64,000 nt of DNA, taken from Ureibacillus composti. GTDB taxonomy: Bacteria; Bacillota; Bacilli; Bacillales_A; Planococcaceae. The position numbers were made by a program, and so were the translations under genes. Under the pieces are notes generated by a model, which was not told where the DNA came from, did not search any database, and worked only from the letters and a program-made list of their open reading frames with translations. Of this stretch, positions 38,693 through 50,562 are shown in pieces. The first letter of the stretch is position 1, and each line of letters begins with the position of its first letter. The stretch spans positions 3,117,001 to 3,181,000 of the forward strand of contig JAUCEP010000002.1 of NCBI GenBank assembly GCA_030348875.1, written 5' to 3'.

Positions 38693-38930
38693 GTTGATCC
38701 ACCTGACGTTTCATTTCTACATCTGTAAGTTCTTCTACACGAATGATGATCTCTTCATCCTTTAGTACGTCGATATGTACTCGCTTTGCCTTAATCACAA
38801 TTAAGAATTTTTCATAAATCAATGTACAATGTTGCTCAGAAGCTTCTAGAAACGTATAATTTCCAATCATTTTAAATTGTCTACATTTATTAATTTCAAT
38901 AATCGGCTCATATTGGAACAGCTTTTTCAC
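38676..38930 (-). CDS. yqfC: Sporulation protein YqfC
   Basis: This 84-residue YqfC-like protein is the partner gene of yqfD; the pair is sigma-E dependent in B. subtilis. The protein keeps the short beta-rich YqfC fold pattern (KMIGNYTFLEASEQ, then LIYEKFLIVIKAKRV and EEIIIRVEELTDVE), though it has diverged. The start is GTG (38928-38930). Its ribosome-binding GGGGG lies in the 3' arm of a terminator-like hairpin, which probably decides when the gene is translated. Confidence 0.8.
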   Translation of the reverse strand: MKKLFQYEPIIEINKCRQFKMIGNYTFLEASEQHCTLIYEKFLIVIKAKRVHIDVLKDEEIIIRVEELTDVEMKRQVDQHEKIR

Positions 38931-38978
38931 AAAAAATGCCCCCTTTCCGCAAATTATATGCTTGAAGAAAGGGGGACA
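38931..38978 (-). promoter_or_regulatory. Terminator-like hairpin covering the yqfC ribosome-binding site
   Basis: On the minus strand CCCCCTTTC (38967-38975) pairs with GAAAGGGGG (38939-38947), followed by TTTTTT and the GTG start of yqfC. The loop contains CATATAAT (38953-38960), close to the sigma-E -10 CATACAnT and also containing TATAAT. Read-through RNA would be terminated or have its Shine-Dalgarno sequence hidden. A transcript starting from the loop would have it free. Confidence 0.6.
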
Positions 38979-39035
38979 TGTATAATAGATACGAAATTGA
39001 TGTTTACATTTGGAAAAAATGATATTTTTTCACTT

Positions 39036-39524
39036 TTATCTTTTGGCTTTTGGAGGTCCTATTATTTCCGACGCAATAATTGCTTGGACCAACGCTTTTT
39101 TATTTGTTGGAATAAAACTCCCTATTTCGCCAGATTGAATAAAATCACTTTGTGTATTATTCTCTCTTGCTGTAGATAAAACTTTGCTCTGAGTTCGATT
39201 CATATCTAATGAAGGCCTGTTCGTTGTACTATTTTTTATTGGAGGAGTTTTAATCTGAGCCTCTTTTACTTCCTCAATTTTAGGCAGAGCTTTCTTAGTT
39301 GAATGATCTTTGTTACTTAATTGTTGAAATACTTCATTTGCAAAATCTTCGAGAGATTTGGATTTATGTTTTTGTGGCGCCTCACTTTTTCTTGGAGGAG
39401 CACTAAAATCTCGCTTGTTTTGTTGATTACTAAACGGTGGCATTCCCTTTGGTTCTTTCTTCTTTTTACCAGAAAGCAAAGAACTTATGATGAAAACAAC
39501 CACCATCATAATGATTCCTTCCAT
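39036..39524 (-). CDS. Uncharacterised single-pass protein of the floA operon
   Basis: This 162-residue protein has one N-terminal membrane helix (IIMMVVVFIISSLLSG) followed by a Lys/Ser/Pro-rich, probably disordered cytoplasmic region. It ends with a short motif, ALVQAIIASEIIGPPKAKR. The closing AIIxSEIxGPPKAKR pattern is reminiscent of small Firmicutes membrane proteins of unknown role. It lies 48 bases downstream of floA, so it may belong to the flotillin microdomain operon. Function not assigned. Confidence 0.7.
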   Translation of the reverse strand: MEGIIMMVVVFIISSLLSGKKKKEPKGMPPFSNQQNKRDFSAPPRKSEAPQKHKSKSLEDFANEVFQQLSNKDHSTKKALPKIEEVKEAQIKTPPIKNSTTNRPSLDMNRTQSKVLSTARENNTQSDFIQSGEIGSFIPTNKKALVQAIIASEIIGPPKAKR

Positions 39525-39572
39525 TTGGAATATACACTCCCTTCTACAGGTGAGTTAACTACTATATGTTAT

Positions 39573-40571
39573 TTATTTTTTAGGTGTATCTGGTTTATCA
39601 TTTGAAACTTTTGCAATAGAATCTCGCATAGATGTATCTGCTTGGATATTTTTATAATTCATATAATCCATAATTCCGAAATTCCCCGAACGTAACGCCT
39701 CTGCCATTGCCATCGGTACTTCTGCCTCTGCTTCAACAACTTTAGCTTTCATTTCTTGAACTTTTGCAACCATTTCTTGTTCATTTGCAACAGCCATAGC
39801 TCGACGTTCTTCCGCCTTTGCTTGTGCAATATTTTTATCTGCTTGTGCTTGCTCTATTTGTAATTCTGCCCCGATATTTTTACCAACATCTACGTCCGCA
39901 ATATCAATGGATAAAATTTCAAATGCAGTCCCTGAATCTAAACCTTTTGATAATACCGTTTGTGAAATTAAATCTGGATTTTCTAATACTTTAGAATGAC
40001 TTATTGAAGAACCAATTGTTGATACAATCCCTTCACCAACACGGGCAATAATTGTATCTTCACCAGCACCCCCAACTAGACGATCTAGGTTGGCACGTAC
40101 AGTAATTCGAGCCTTTGCTTTAACTTCAATACCATTAATCGCAACACCTGCAATAAAAGGCGTTTCAATTACTTTTGGGTTTACGGACATTTGAACAGCC
40201 TCTAGTACATCACGACCTGCTAAGTCAATCGCTGCACAACGTTCAAAAGATAATTCAATATTAGCACGTTGAGCGGCAATTAGAGCATTTACTACACGGT
40301 CTACGTTACCTCCCGCTAAGTAATGTGATTCTAATTGATTAATTGTTACATCTAACCCTGCTTTGTGTGCCTTAATAAGTGGATTTACGATACGTGCTGG
40401 AATAACTCTACGTAAGCGCATACCAATTAATGTGAAAATACTAACTCTAACTCCCGCTGCCAATGCACTAATCCATAATGCAATGGGTACAAATGTTAAA
40501 AACACTGAAATAATAATAATGGCTACTACAATTCCTATAATTAACGTAATAGCTGCTGCATCAATAATCAT
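39573..40571 (-). CDS. floA: Flotillin-like membrane-microdomain protein FloA
   Basis: FloA scaffolds functional membrane microdomains and affects membrane fluidity. The 332-residue protein has an N-terminal hydrophobic hairpin (residues 5-50) and an SPFH domain. A Glu/Ala-rich coiled region ([36 protein letters not shown], split across 245-280) follows. The start overlaps the nfeD stop by four bases. Confidence 0.95.
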   Translation of the reverse strand: MIIDAAAITLIIGIVVAIIIISVFLTFVPIALWISALAAGVRVSIFTLIGMRLRRVIPARIVNPLIKAHKAGLDVTINQLESHYLAGGNVDRVVNALIAAQRANIELSFERCAAIDLAGRDVLEAVQMSVNPKVIETPFIAGVAINGIEVKAKARITVRANLDRLVGGAGEDTIIARVGEGIVSTIGSSISHSKVLENPDLISQTVLSKGLDSGTAFEILSIDIADVDVGKNIGAELQIEQAQADKNIAQAKAEERRAMAVANEQEMVAKVQEMKAKVVEAEAEVPMAMAEALRSGNFGIMDYMNYKNIQADTSMRDSIAKVSNDKPDTPKK

Positions 40572-41902
40572 TCTTGTTCCTCCTGTTCAATTTTCATTTC
40601 TCTCACAACAACGCGAGAACCTTCCACTTCTATGATTTCCACTTTCTTATTTGAACCAATATAACTCCCTTCGGATACTACATCGATTCTTTCCTTATTA
40701 ACTTGTATTGTACCAGCAGGGCGTAACGGCGTTAAGGTTACACCTGTTTTCCCTAAAAGCTCAATTCGGTTAATATTCGAAACATACCCTTCTTCAGTAG
40801 TTGTGGCATCCCTAAGAATCAGTTTATTAAAGAGATGTAAATTTTTACCAAAAAATTTCATTAATACCACCATTCCTATAATTGCAATAGCTACTGCAAT
40901 TAAAATTGAATATGCCATGTGAACCACACTCGCTCCTGAAAATAATAAACTCATAACAACAAGTGCACCACCAATAAAACCAACGATTCCGCCAGGCACA
41001 AATAATTCCGCAATGAGGAGAATGAAACCAATAATAAACATAATAATTGTTTCATAACCAGCAAAACCTGCTATTGTATGCCCAAAGAAGAATAATGACA
41101 GTGCAAACAAACCTGTTAGCCCTGGTAAACCAAAACCTGGAGAAAATAGTTCCATCATTAAACCAATACTTGCAATAGTTAAAAGGAAGGTTACGACAAT
41201 GGGGTTTGTAATAAACCTTGCAAGTTTTTCTGAAAATGTTAATTCCATATGAACAATTTCACTATTAGATAAGTTTGCAAGTTCTAACACTTCATCTAAA
41301 TCTTTGGCTGTTCCTTCTGAATATTTTACTTTTACAGCTTCATCTGCAGATAACGTAAGTAATTCTCCAGCCGGTGCCCTATATTCAGGTAGGTCCATTT
41401 TTATATCAGCCATCGCCAAAGCGTATTTGGGATCCCTTTCGGAAATTTCTGCGGCAGCCTTCATTGCTGCCAGCCATGCGCTATTTGCTTTTGTATTTGC
41501 AGCATTTCCCTTACCATCGATAATAGCAGCCGCTCCAATTGTCCCACTTGGAACCATATATATTTCATCTGCATGTAATGCTAAAAATGCTCCCGCTGAA
41601 TGCGCTTTTGAATTAATAAAAGCAATTGTTCTAATTGGTGTTTGGTCCATAAGCTTTGCTATGTCATAAGCTGCGTCTACAAAGCCACCAGGTGTATGTA
41701 TTTCTAAAATAATAGCTTTTGCTCCCTGTTTCATCGCTTCATCGAAAGAACGCTTTAAAAACACTTCTAAGCCCTTTTCAACTTCATTCTCAATTGGAAC
41801 AGTAAACACTTTGTCACTTGCCTCTGCAGTGATGCTTGATGTCCATAGTGAAAAAGAAAAAAGTATTAAAAATAATAAAGTAATGGGTCTTAATTTTTTC
41901 AC
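40568..41902 (-). CDS. yqeZ: NfeD-family membrane serine protease (YqeZ)
   Basis: This is the NfeD1b-type partner of FloA. The 444-residue protein has a signal peptide and then a ClpP-like domain with GGFVDAAYD near 72 and the catalytic-Ser region [12 protein letters not shown] near 101. Five or so membrane helices follow (roughly 230-350), and then a C-terminal NfeD OB domain ([18 protein letters not shown]). The start is GTG. It lies between rpsU and floA. The yqeY gene found here in B. subtilis is missing. Confidence 0.93.
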   Translation of the reverse strand: MKKLRPITLLFLILFSFSLWTSSITAEASDKVFTVPIENEVEKGLEVFLKRSFDEAMKQGAKAIILEIHTPGGFVDAAYDIAKLMDQTPIRTIAFINSKAHSAGAFLALHADEIYMVPSGTIGAAAIIDGKGNAANTKANSAWLAAMKAAAEISERDPKYALAMADIKMDLPEYRAPAGELLTLSADEAVKVKYSEGTAKDLDEVLELANLSNSEIVHMELTFSEKLARFITNPIVVTFLLTIASIGLMMELFSPGFGLPGLTGLFALSLFFFGHTIAGFAGYETIIMFIIGFILLIAELFVPGGIVGFIGGALVVMSLLFSGASVVHMAYSILIAVAIAIIGMVVLMKFFGKNLHLFNKLILRDATTTEEGYVSNINRIELLGKTGVTLTPLRPAGTIQVNKERIDVVSEGSYIGSNKKVEIIEVEGSRVVVREMKIEQEEQE

Positions 41903-42054
41903 TCTATCCCTCCCTTCAATTTATTTCGAACTTAATTTATTTACGTATATACTTAAAATTAGTTTCAATATATTTTATTTTAATTTTATTTTTTTCGTAT
42001 GTTAAATTTCATAATGCGTATATTAAACATATGGAATTTCCAAAAAAATGCAAA

Positions 42055-42090
42055 ATACCCTAGTATTTGTAAAAACAAACACTAGGGTAT
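42055..42090 (-). terminator. Terminator after rpsU
   Basis: The stem ATACCCTAGT/ACTAGGGTAT with an inner TTTGT/ACAAA helix is followed on the minus strand by a T-containing tail (TTTTGCATTTTTTTGG). Confidence 0.85.
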
Positions 42091-42156
42091 ATGAATTTCA
42101 AGTTGTTTTAGTGAATCATCAAATTGCGTGTTATGAACGTAGGGATTTTTAGGAAA

Positions 42157-42330
42157 TTAATACTTACGTTTACGTGCAGCTTCTGATTTCTTTTTGCGTT
42201 TTACGCTAGGTTTTTCATAAAATTCGCGTTTTCTAACTTCTTGAATTGTACCACTTTTAGATACAGTACGTTTGAAGCGGCGAAGAGCATCTTCAAGCGA
42301 TTCGTTTTTTCTAACGACAGTTTTTGACAT
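42157..42330 (-). CDS. rpsU: 30S ribosomal protein S21
   Basis: This is a small basic protein of the 30S platform near the anti-Shine-Dalgarno sequence. The 57-residue product begins [21 protein letters not shown] and ends in a Lys/Arg-rich tail. The ATG at 42328-42330 lies eight bases after a strong GGAGGGAGGG site; the longer upstream start is not used. Confidence 0.97.
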   Translation of the reverse strand: MSKTVVRKNESLEDALRRFKRTVSKSGTIQEVRKREFYEKPSVKRKKKSEAARKRKY

Positions 42331-42476
42331 CTCTTTTTCCCTCCCTCCGAACACACATCAATACAACATTAACGGGAAGTTAACGTGTACTTAGAGATTA
42401 TATCGCAAAGCCCAGATTCAGTCAACACAAACTATTAAATCTAAATAAATTTATTTATAATTATTTACGGAAAAAT

Positions 42477-43145
42477 TTAGTAGTTTGAATCTGAAGTTAA
42501 TCCATTGATAATGGCAACACCAGAACTTGCACCAATTCTAGTCGCTCCGGCTTCGATCATCTTTTGCATATCTTGTAAATTTCGCACTCCACCAGAAGCT
42601 TTTACACCAACTGTTGGTCCAACTGTTTTTCTCATTAATGCTACATCTTCTGCTGTAGCACCACCCGTTGAAAAACCTGTTGACGTTTTTACAAAATCAG
42701 CACCAGCTTCGACAGAAAGTTCACACGCTTTTACTTTTTCTTCATCAGATAGCAAACATGTTTCAATAATTACTTTTACAAGGGTACCATTTGCTGCATC
42801 TACGACCTGTTTGATATCTTCACGAACTAGATCGAATTCTTGATTTTTTAAGGCACCGATATTAATTACCATGTCAATTTCTTCTGCACCATTTGCAATA
42901 GCATTTTTTGTTTCAAATGCTTTTACTTCTGATGTGGATGCACCTAATGGAAAACCAATAACTGTGCATACTTTAACTTTTGAATCCTTTAATAGTTCTG
43001 CGCTATATTTCACCCATGTCGGATTTACACAAACTGATGCAAATTCAAATTCACTAGCTTCACTACATAATTTTTCAATTTGACTTCTTGTTGCATCAGC
43101 CTTTAATAACGTATGGTCAATCATTGAAGCATACTCTTTTGTCAT
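42477..43145 (-). CDS. deoC: Deoxyribose-phosphate aldolase DeoC
   Basis: DeoC splits deoxyribose 5-phosphate into acetaldehyde and glyceraldehyde 3-phosphate in nucleoside catabolism. The 222-residue TIM barrel has the [10 protein letters not shown] start, the Schiff-base Lys in FVKTSTGF near 152 and the second active-site Lys in VKASGGVR near 181. It lies between mtaB and rpsU and is probably transcribed separately, because a terminator follows mtaB. Confidence 0.96.
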   Translation of the reverse strand: MTKEYASMIDHTLLKADATRSQIEKLCSEASEFEFASVCVNPTWVKYSAELLKDSKVKVCTVIGFPLGASTSEVKAFETKNAIANGAEEIDMVINIGALKNQEFDLVREDIKQVVDAANGTLVKVIIETCLLSDEEKVKACELSVEAGADFVKTSTGFSTGGATAEDVALMRKTVGPTVGVKASGGVRNLQDMQKMIEAGATRIGASSGVAIINGLTSDSNY

Positions 43146-43360
43146 CTATAAATTGCTCCTTCATTTTTATAATACAAGTTGTCCGTACCTCTTAATCATA
43201 CCATTAAAGATTGTTATATGGAAATTTCAGATAATTATTTTAATACACTAATTAACCTTACCTATTTTATCTGATACGTTACATATAACTTGTGTGAAAT
43301 TTATATGGACAATTCTTATATATATCAGGCAATAATGTCTTATTTGTCCTATAAAACAAA

Positions 43361-43398
43361 AATCGACAAAATTTCCGTTTAGAGAAACTTTGTCGATT
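43361..43398 (-). terminator. Terminator after mtaB
   Basis: The 10-bp stem AATCGACAAA/TTTGTCGATT is followed on the minus strand by TTTTTGTTTTAT. Confidence 0.88.
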
Positions 43399-43405
43399 AT
43401 TATAT

Positions 43406-44743
43406 TTAAATCTGTTCTTGTTCTTCTAAAACGCGAACAAATTGGCCTTCATTGTGTGGATATCCAGCTTTTAAAATTTTGACTTTTATTAATTTACCTA
43501 TCATATCCTCAGTACCTTCAAAAATGACACGTAAATAATTATCTGTATACCCTACAAATAAATTGTCTTGCTCGGAATCTTTGATATGTTCTTCTGGAAT
43601 AATTTCTAAAACTTCTCCTTCAAAGCGAGACGCATATTCTTTTGCTAATTGATCATTTAATGTTAACAAACGATGTACTCTCTCATTTTTAATTTCTTCA
43701 TCGATTTGGTCTTCCATTCTAGCTGCCGGAGTACCAGTACGTTTTGAGAATGGGAATACATGAAGCTCTGCAAATTTATGATCAGCAATAAAATTATATG
43801 TTTCCATAAACTCTTCTTCTGTTTCACCTGGAAATCCAACGATTACATCTGATGTAATAGCTAAATCAGGTAACGCTTCATTTAATCGAAGTAATCTCTC
43901 TGCGAAAAATTCCATTGTGTATTTGCGACGCATACGTTTTAATACAGTATTAGACCCAGATTGAATCGGAATGTGTAAGTGACGTACAACAATTTTTGAA
44001 TCTCGCAATACTTCAATTACTTCGTCTGTTAATTGAGATGCTTCAATTGAAGAAATTCGAAGACGTTTAAGTCCCTTTACATTCGCTTCAAGATCACGAA
44101 GCAATTGAGCTAAGTTATAATCTTTGAAATCTTGTCCGTAACCACCCGTATGAATACCAGTTAAAACAATTTCAAGATACCCTGCATCTACCAAAGCTTG
44201 TGCTTGTTTAATTACCTCTTGAGGATCACGTGAACGCATAAGACCACGTGCCCATGGAATAATACAAAAAGTACAGAAGTTATTACAACCTTCTTGAATT
44301 TTAAGTGAAGCACGTGTACGATCTGTGAAATTAGGTACATCTAATTCTTCGTACACACGATTTTTCATGATGTTTCGCACAGCATTAATTGGTTGTCTTT
44401 CTGTTTTGTATTGTTCAATATACCCAAGCATTTTTTGTCTGTCTTGAGTACCTACTACAATATCCACACCAGGGATTGCGATAATTTCTGCAGGAGATGT
44501 TTGAGCATAACAACCAGTTACACATATAACTGCATCGGGATTTTGACGAACTGCACGACGAATTACCTGACGAGATTTTTTATCGCCCGTGTTTGTTACT
44601 GTACATGTATTAACGACATAAACGTCTGCCTGATGTTCAAAATCAGTACGTTCATATCCTTGTTCCTTAAAAAGCTGCCATATTGCTTCTGTTTCGTAAT
44701 GGTTTACTTTACAGCCTAAAGTATGAAAAGCCACCGTTGACAA
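43406..44743 (-). CDS. mtaB: tRNA threonylcarbamoyladenosine methylthiotransferase MtaB
   Basis: MtaB converts t6A37 to ms2t6A37 in tRNA. The 445-residue radical-SAM enzyme has an N-terminal cluster domain (TLGCKVNHYE, VVNTCTVTN, TGCYAQTSP) and the radical-SAM CNNFCTFCIIP near 150. A C-terminal TRAM domain ends the protein. I chose TTG 44741-44743: AGAGGTG lies eight bases upstream and the protein then begins LSTVAFHTLGCKVN like its relatives. Longer in-frame starts run into rsmE and lack a ribosome-binding site. Confidence 0.93.
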   Translation of the reverse strand: MSTVAFHTLGCKVNHYETEAIWQLFKEQGYERTDFEHQADVYVVNTCTVTNTGDKKSRQVIRRAVRQNPDAVICVTGCYAQTSPAEIIAIPGVDIVVGTQDRQKMLGYIEQYKTERQPINAVRNIMKNRVYEELDVPNFTDRTRASLKIQEGCNNFCTFCIIPWARGLMRSRDPQEVIKQAQALVDAGYLEIVLTGIHTGGYGQDFKDYNLAQLLRDLEANVKGLKRLRISSIEASQLTDEVIEVLRDSKIVVRHLHIPIQSGSNTVLKRMRRKYTMEFFAERLLRLNEALPDLAITSDVIVGFPGETEEEFMETYNFIADHKFAELHVFPFSKRTGTPAARMEDQIDEEIKNERVHRLLTLNDQLAKEYASRFEGEVLEIIPEEHIKDSEQDNLFVGYTDNYLRVIFEGTEDMIGKLIKVKILKAGYPHNEGQFVRVLEEQEQI

Positions 44744-44759
44744 GGCTAGTACACCTCTT

Positions 44760-45503
44760 TCATTCAAATTCATATGAAATGGCAGAGAGCGCATATAATG
44801 GCGCCGTTTCTGCACGTAATATACGAGGACCAAGTGACATCGTCTCCGCCCCAGCTTCAAGTAAGCGATCGGCTTCTTTACGCGAAATGCCACCTTCAGG
44901 ACCAAATATTAATAAAATAGACTTCGATTCATTATCATACACTTTTTTTAGTTTATCCGCAAACCTTGTGCGAATTTCCTGCTTGGCATCTTCTTCATCT
45001 GCTAGAAATACCGCATCATATTTAGGGATAATTGACAGTATTTCTTTGAAGGAAATTGGTGTATGAATGACAGGAATATGTGTACGATGGGATTGTTCTG
45101 CTGCTTCTTGAGCAATTTTTTGGAGTCTTTCCGTCTTCTTTTCTCCCTTTTTTTCATCCCATTTCACAATCGAACGTTCTGCGGAAAATGGAATTAATGC
45201 ATGCATCCCAAGTTCTGTTCCTTTTTGACTTATTAATTCCAACTTATCGCCTTTTGGAAGGCCGCAAGCAACATCTACTTTGATTGGCAATTCAGGAGAT
45301 GGTATTATATCGCCAGTTTGTTTTACATATACTTCCTGACCTACTGAAATTATGTTGCATATGTATGCAGTTCCATTGTGAACAGCAACAATATTTTCTC
45401 CTGCTTCCATGCGCATTACCTTTGAAATATGACGGGCATTTTCACCAGTAATCATTACTTCTTTATTTTCATTAAATGGCTCACGAACAAAGTAGCGTTG
45501 CAT
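44760..45503 (-). CDS. rsmE: 16S rRNA m3U1498 methyltransferase RsmE
   Basis: RsmE methylates U1498 of 16S rRNA. The 247-residue protein has an N-terminal PUA-like domain (MQRYFVREPF, HISKVMRM) and a SPOUT methyltransferase domain with the knot motif LIFGPEGGIS near 192 and LGPRILRAETAPLYALS near 215. The ATG at 45501-45503 follows TGGAGGTG. It lies between prmA and mtaB. Confidence 0.95.
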   Translation of the reverse strand: MQRYFVREPFNENKEVMITGENARHISKVMRMEAGENIVAVHNGTAYICNIISVGQEVYVKQTGDIIPSPELPIKVDVACGLPKGDKLELISQKGTELGMHALIPFSAERSIVKWDEKKGEKKTERLQKIAQEAAEQSHRTHIPVIHTPISFKEILSIIPKYDAVFLADEEDAKQEIRTRFADKLKKVYDNESKSILLIFGPEGGISRKEADRLLEAGAETMSLGPRILRAETAPLYALSAISYEFE

Positions 45504-45577
45504 GGCACACCTCCAGATCATTAATTATGAGTATAGATTAAAGTATAGGTTCTTTTACTGAATGAAGATATATATAC

Positions 45578-45618
45578 GAAGGAGTTGACCCTGTATTATA
45601 CTAAGGGACAACTCCTCG
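45578..45618. repeat. Imperfect inverted repeat between prmA and rsmE
   Basis: GAGGAGTTGTCCC and GGGTCAACTCCTTC (minus strand) pair with one mismatch around a 13-base loop. There is no good T run after it, so it is at best a weak terminator or an mRNA-processing hairpin. Confidence 0.55.
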
Positions 45619-45636
45619 AATATATGAAATACCTTC

Positions 45637-46581
45637 TTAATTTTGCGGCTTACGAGCAATAATTGCTACCCAATCTTCCATTAACAATACTTCTTCAATG
45701 ATAAACCCTGATTTTTCAAGCGCTGTTTTAACATCTTCTTTTTTCAATGCAATAATACCCGAAGTAACATACAATCCACCAGGTTTTACAATTGAATAAG
45801 CATCATCTGTGAAGCTCAAAATAATTTCAGCTAAAAGGTTAGCTACAACAACATCAGCTGCTTCTTTAACTGTATCTAATAAATTTCCATGAAATACTTC
45901 TACTTGCTCGTCAACTTTGTTAAGTTCAATATTTTCACGGGCAGACTTAACCGCTACTTCATCTAAATCTAACGCATGTACTTTACCCGCACCAAGCATT
46001 GCCGCTCCGATAGAAAGTACACCTGAACCTGTTCCAACATCAATTACTTTATCACCTTGTTGGATTACTTTTTCAAGGGCTTGCAAACACATAACTGTTG
46101 TTGGATGTGTTCCAGTTCCAAATGCCATTCCAGGATCTAGTTCAATGATTAATTCATCAGTACTAACAGGGGTATAATTCTCCCATGTTGGTACAATCGT
46201 AAAGCGTTCAGATATTTTCACAGGATGGTAATACTTTTTCCATGCCGTCGCCCAGTCTTCTTCGTTTACTTCAGTAGTTGTAAGACTATTTTCTCCAATG
46301 TTAATATCAAAATTCACAAGATTTGTGATTGCAAGATTAATTTCCTCAACAGTTTCAGCTAAAAAACTTGATGCAGGTAAATATGCTTTCACCACAACTC
46401 CAGTATTGGGATAATCATGTGGATCTAAGCTATAAATTTCACCAAATTGATTAACACGTTCTTTATTAATTTCTGTTGAGTCTTCAATTACAACACCACT
46501 TGCACCTGCATCATGTAAGATATTAGATACAGCTTCGACCGCTTCGTTTGTTGTTAATATTGAAATTTCCGTCCATTTCAC
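45637..46581 (-). CDS. prmA: Ribosomal protein L11 methyltransferase PrmA
   Basis: PrmA trimethylates ribosomal protein L11. The 314-residue protein has an N-terminal substrate-binding domain and an SAM fold with [15 protein letters not shown] near 180 and [10 protein letters not shown] near 243. Translation most likely starts at GTG 46579-46581, giving MKWTEIS like the B. subtilis protein, with GAGGAG nine bases upstream. A TTG two codons earlier is the alternative. It follows dnaJ, as in Bacillus. Confidence 0.95.
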   Translation of the reverse strand: MKWTEISILTTNEAVEAVSNILHDAGASGVVIEDSTEINKERVNQFGEIYSLDPHDYPNTGVVVKAYLPASSFLAETVEEINLAITNLVNFDINIGENSLTTTEVNEEDWATAWKKYYHPVKISERFTIVPTWENYTPVSTDELIIELDPGMAFGTGTHPTTVMCLQALEKVIQQGDKVIDVGTGSGVLSIGAAMLGAGKVHALDLDEVAVKSARENIELNKVDEQVEVFHGNLLDTVKEAADVVVANLLAEIILSFTDDAYSIVKPGGLYVTSGIIALKKEDVKTALEKSGFIIEEVLLMEDWVAIIARKPQN

Positions 46582-46673
46582 TTGCAATCAGCTCCTCTTT
46601 TGTTCTAAGCAAAAATGCTAATAATTAACTGCTAAAGTTACCAACGGGGCTTAAAATCTCCTTTTGTCCTCCG

Positions 46674-47789
46674 TTATTCTCCTTTAAAAGTTTTTTTAAT
46701 TTTATCAAATAATGAACTTCCATGTTCTTCTGGAATATCGCCACTTATTTCAGCGAAATCACGTAATATTTGTTTTTGTTTTTCTGTTAGCTTTGTTGGT
46801 GTAACAACTTTCACAATTACATATTGATGGCCTTGACCATAGCCATGAACATTTTTAACACCTTTATCTTTTAAACGGAACTGTGCTCCTGATTGTGTTC
46901 CTGCAGGAATTTTTAATTTCACTTTTCCATGGATGGTAGGTACCTCGATTTCGTCACCTAACGCTGCTTGTGGGAATGTTAATTTCAATTCATAGTAAAT
47001 GTCATCTCCGTCACGCTCAAATTCTTTATGTGCACGTACGTTGAAGACAATATATAAATCACCAGAAGGTCCACCATTAATACCGGCTTCACCTTGGCCA
47101 GAAACACGAAGTTGTTGACCATCGTCAACACCAGCAGGAATAGTAACTTTAATTTTCTTACGTTTTTGAACAGTACCTGAACCATAGCAAGTAGTACATT
47201 TTTCAATGATGATTTTCCCTGTTCCTTGGCAAGTACTACATGCACGACGGTTTACCATACGGCCAAATGGCGTATCAACTGTTTGATTAATTTGTCCAGA
47301 CCCTTTACATGTCTCACAAGTTTTTGGATTTGTACCTGGTTTTGCCCCAGAACCATTACATGTCTCACAAGATTCTTCAGAAGGAATTTCTATTTCAGTT
47401 TGTTTACCAAATACAGCATCTTCAAAAGAAATATTCATGCGGTATTGTAAATCATCGCCTTTACGTGGCGCGTTAGGATCTGAACGACGGGATCCTCCTC
47501 CAAAGAAAGAACTAAAGATATCTTCAAAACCACCAAAGCCACCACTAAAACCGCCACCAAAGCCTTGGTTTGGACCTTCATGGCCGAATTGATCATATTG
47601 CGAACGTTTTGTCTCATCACTTAATACTTCATATGCTTCAGCGATTTCTTTAAATTTTTCATCTGCACCCGGTTCCTTATTAATATCTGGGTGATATTGT
47701 TTAGAAAGTTTGCGATATGCTTTTTTAATTTCATCTTGGCTTGCGGTTTTACTAACGCCAAGCACTTCATAATAATCGCGTTTACTCAT
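46674..47789 (-). CDS. dnaJ: Chaperone DnaJ
   Basis: DnaJ is the Hsp40 co-chaperone that delivers clients to DnaK and stimulates its ATPase. The 371-residue protein has a J domain with YHPD near residue 33, a Gly/Phe-rich linker (near 75-100), four CxxCxGxG zinc repeats near 140-210 and two beta-sandwich C-terminal domains. It follows dnaK, separated by a terminator hairpin. Confidence 0.97.
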   Translation of the reverse strand: MSKRDYYEVLGVSKTASQDEIKKAYRKLSKQYHPDINKEPGADEKFKEIAEAYEVLSDETKRSQYDQFGHEGPNQGFGGGFSGGFGGFEDIFSSFFGGGSRRSDPNAPRKGDDLQYRMNISFEDAVFGKQTEIEIPSEESCETCNGSGAKPGTNPKTCETCKGSGQINQTVDTPFGRMVNRRACSTCQGTGKIIIEKCTTCYGSGTVQKRKKIKVTIPAGVDDGQQLRVSGQGEAGINGGPSGDLYIVFNVRAHKEFERDGDDIYYELKLTFPQAALGDEIEVPTIHGKVKLKIPAGTQSGAQFRLKDKGVKNVHGYGQGHQYVIVKVVTPTKLTEKQKQILRDFAEISGDIPEEHGSSLFDKIKKTFKGE

Positions 47790-47927
47790 TGCTCACACTC
47801 CGCTCTGTTTACATAACGTTTATTGTATCATTTTATATGAGGTTTGCACTACAAAAGATAATGCTTTATTTGGATAAGTTGTGTCAGACATCTGTTTAAT
47901 CGCTTATGTGTTTATTTGTTACATTGA

Positions 47928-47961
47928 AAAAGTCAAAGACGAGAAACAGTCTTTGACTTTT
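47928..47961 (-). terminator. Terminator/attenuator between dnaK and dnaJ
   Basis: The 13-bp stem AAAAGTCAAAGAC/GTCTTTGACTTTT has an 8-base loop and T-rich flanks. It should lower dnaJ transcription relative to dnaK. Confidence 0.85.
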
Positions 47962-48033
47962 CAAACTTGTAGAACAATTACTGTAATCTACACATTTTTT
48001 AGATTGGATTACGATTTCAGATGTTATAAGGTA

Positions 48034-49935
<1,902 letters not shown>

Positions 49936-50544
49936 TTATTCATTTACTGAAACCATTGAAGGTCGTATTACACGATCTTTTAATTTATAACCTTTTTGAA
50001 GTTCTCTTAAAATGATTCCAGAGTCTTTACTATCATCTTTTTCTTGCATAACAGCTTGATGAATAGTAGGGTCAAAAACTTCACCTTCTGCTGGAATTAA
50101 TTCAAGTCCCTCTTTTTTAGTAGCTTCAATAAATGATTTGTATACCATTTCAATTCCTTTATAAAGTGAAGTGGCATCCTCTGAAGTTACCTCAACTTGT
50201 AATGCACGCTCAAAATTATCAATAACAGGCAGTAAATCAGATAATAAAGATTGTGCACGATATTTTTCCGCCGCTTCACGATCAAGTTGTGTACGACGGC
50301 GTAGGTTATCAAAATCAGCTCTCAAACGTAAGAAGCGATTTTCTTCTTCGGCTAGTTTAGTTTCTAGTTCTGCAACCTTAGACTGGTATTCATTTTCTAG
50401 TAAACCCTCTTCTTTTAACTCAGTATCTAAACCTTCGTTGGCAGTTGAAGCTTCATTTGTAGTTTCAACTGAGTCATTTACTTCTACATTTTGCTCTGTT
50501 ACTTCTTCAAAGTTTTGCTCTTTTTTTTCTGTCGTCTCAGACAC
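49936..50544 (-). CDS. grpE: Nucleotide exchange factor GrpE
   Basis: GrpE releases ADP from DnaK. The 202-residue protein has an acidic, disordered N terminus (residues 1-50), a long coiled helix (near 55-100, with [12 protein letters not shown]), and a beta-wing domain with [11 protein letters not shown] and [19 protein letters not shown]. The start is GTG with AGGAGG. It lies between hrcA and dnaK. Confidence 0.97.
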   Translation of the reverse strand: MSETTEKKEQNFEEVTEQNVEVNDSVETTNEASTANEGLDTELKEEGLLENEYQSKVAELETKLAEEENRFLRLRADFDNLRRRTQLDREAAEKYRAQSLLSDLLPVIDNFERALQVEVTSEDATSLYKGIEMVYKSFIEATKKEGLELIPAEGEVFDPTIHQAVMQEKDDSKDSGIILRELQKGYKLKDRVIRPSMVSVNE

Positions 50545-50562
50545 GTCTAATCCTCCTTAAAA

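Noticed and set aside
41304..41669. 121-codon open frame opposite nfeD
   Set aside because: It lies entirely antisense to a well-supported gene, has no ribosome-binding site and its low-complexity Ala/Ser/Ile composition mirrors the gene's codons.
42505..43083. Open frames opposite deoC
   Set aside because: Antisense shadows of a clear aldolase gene.
50171..50560. 129-codon open frame opposite grpE
   Set aside because: Antisense shadow of grpE; Ser/Arg/Lys-rich with no start signals.
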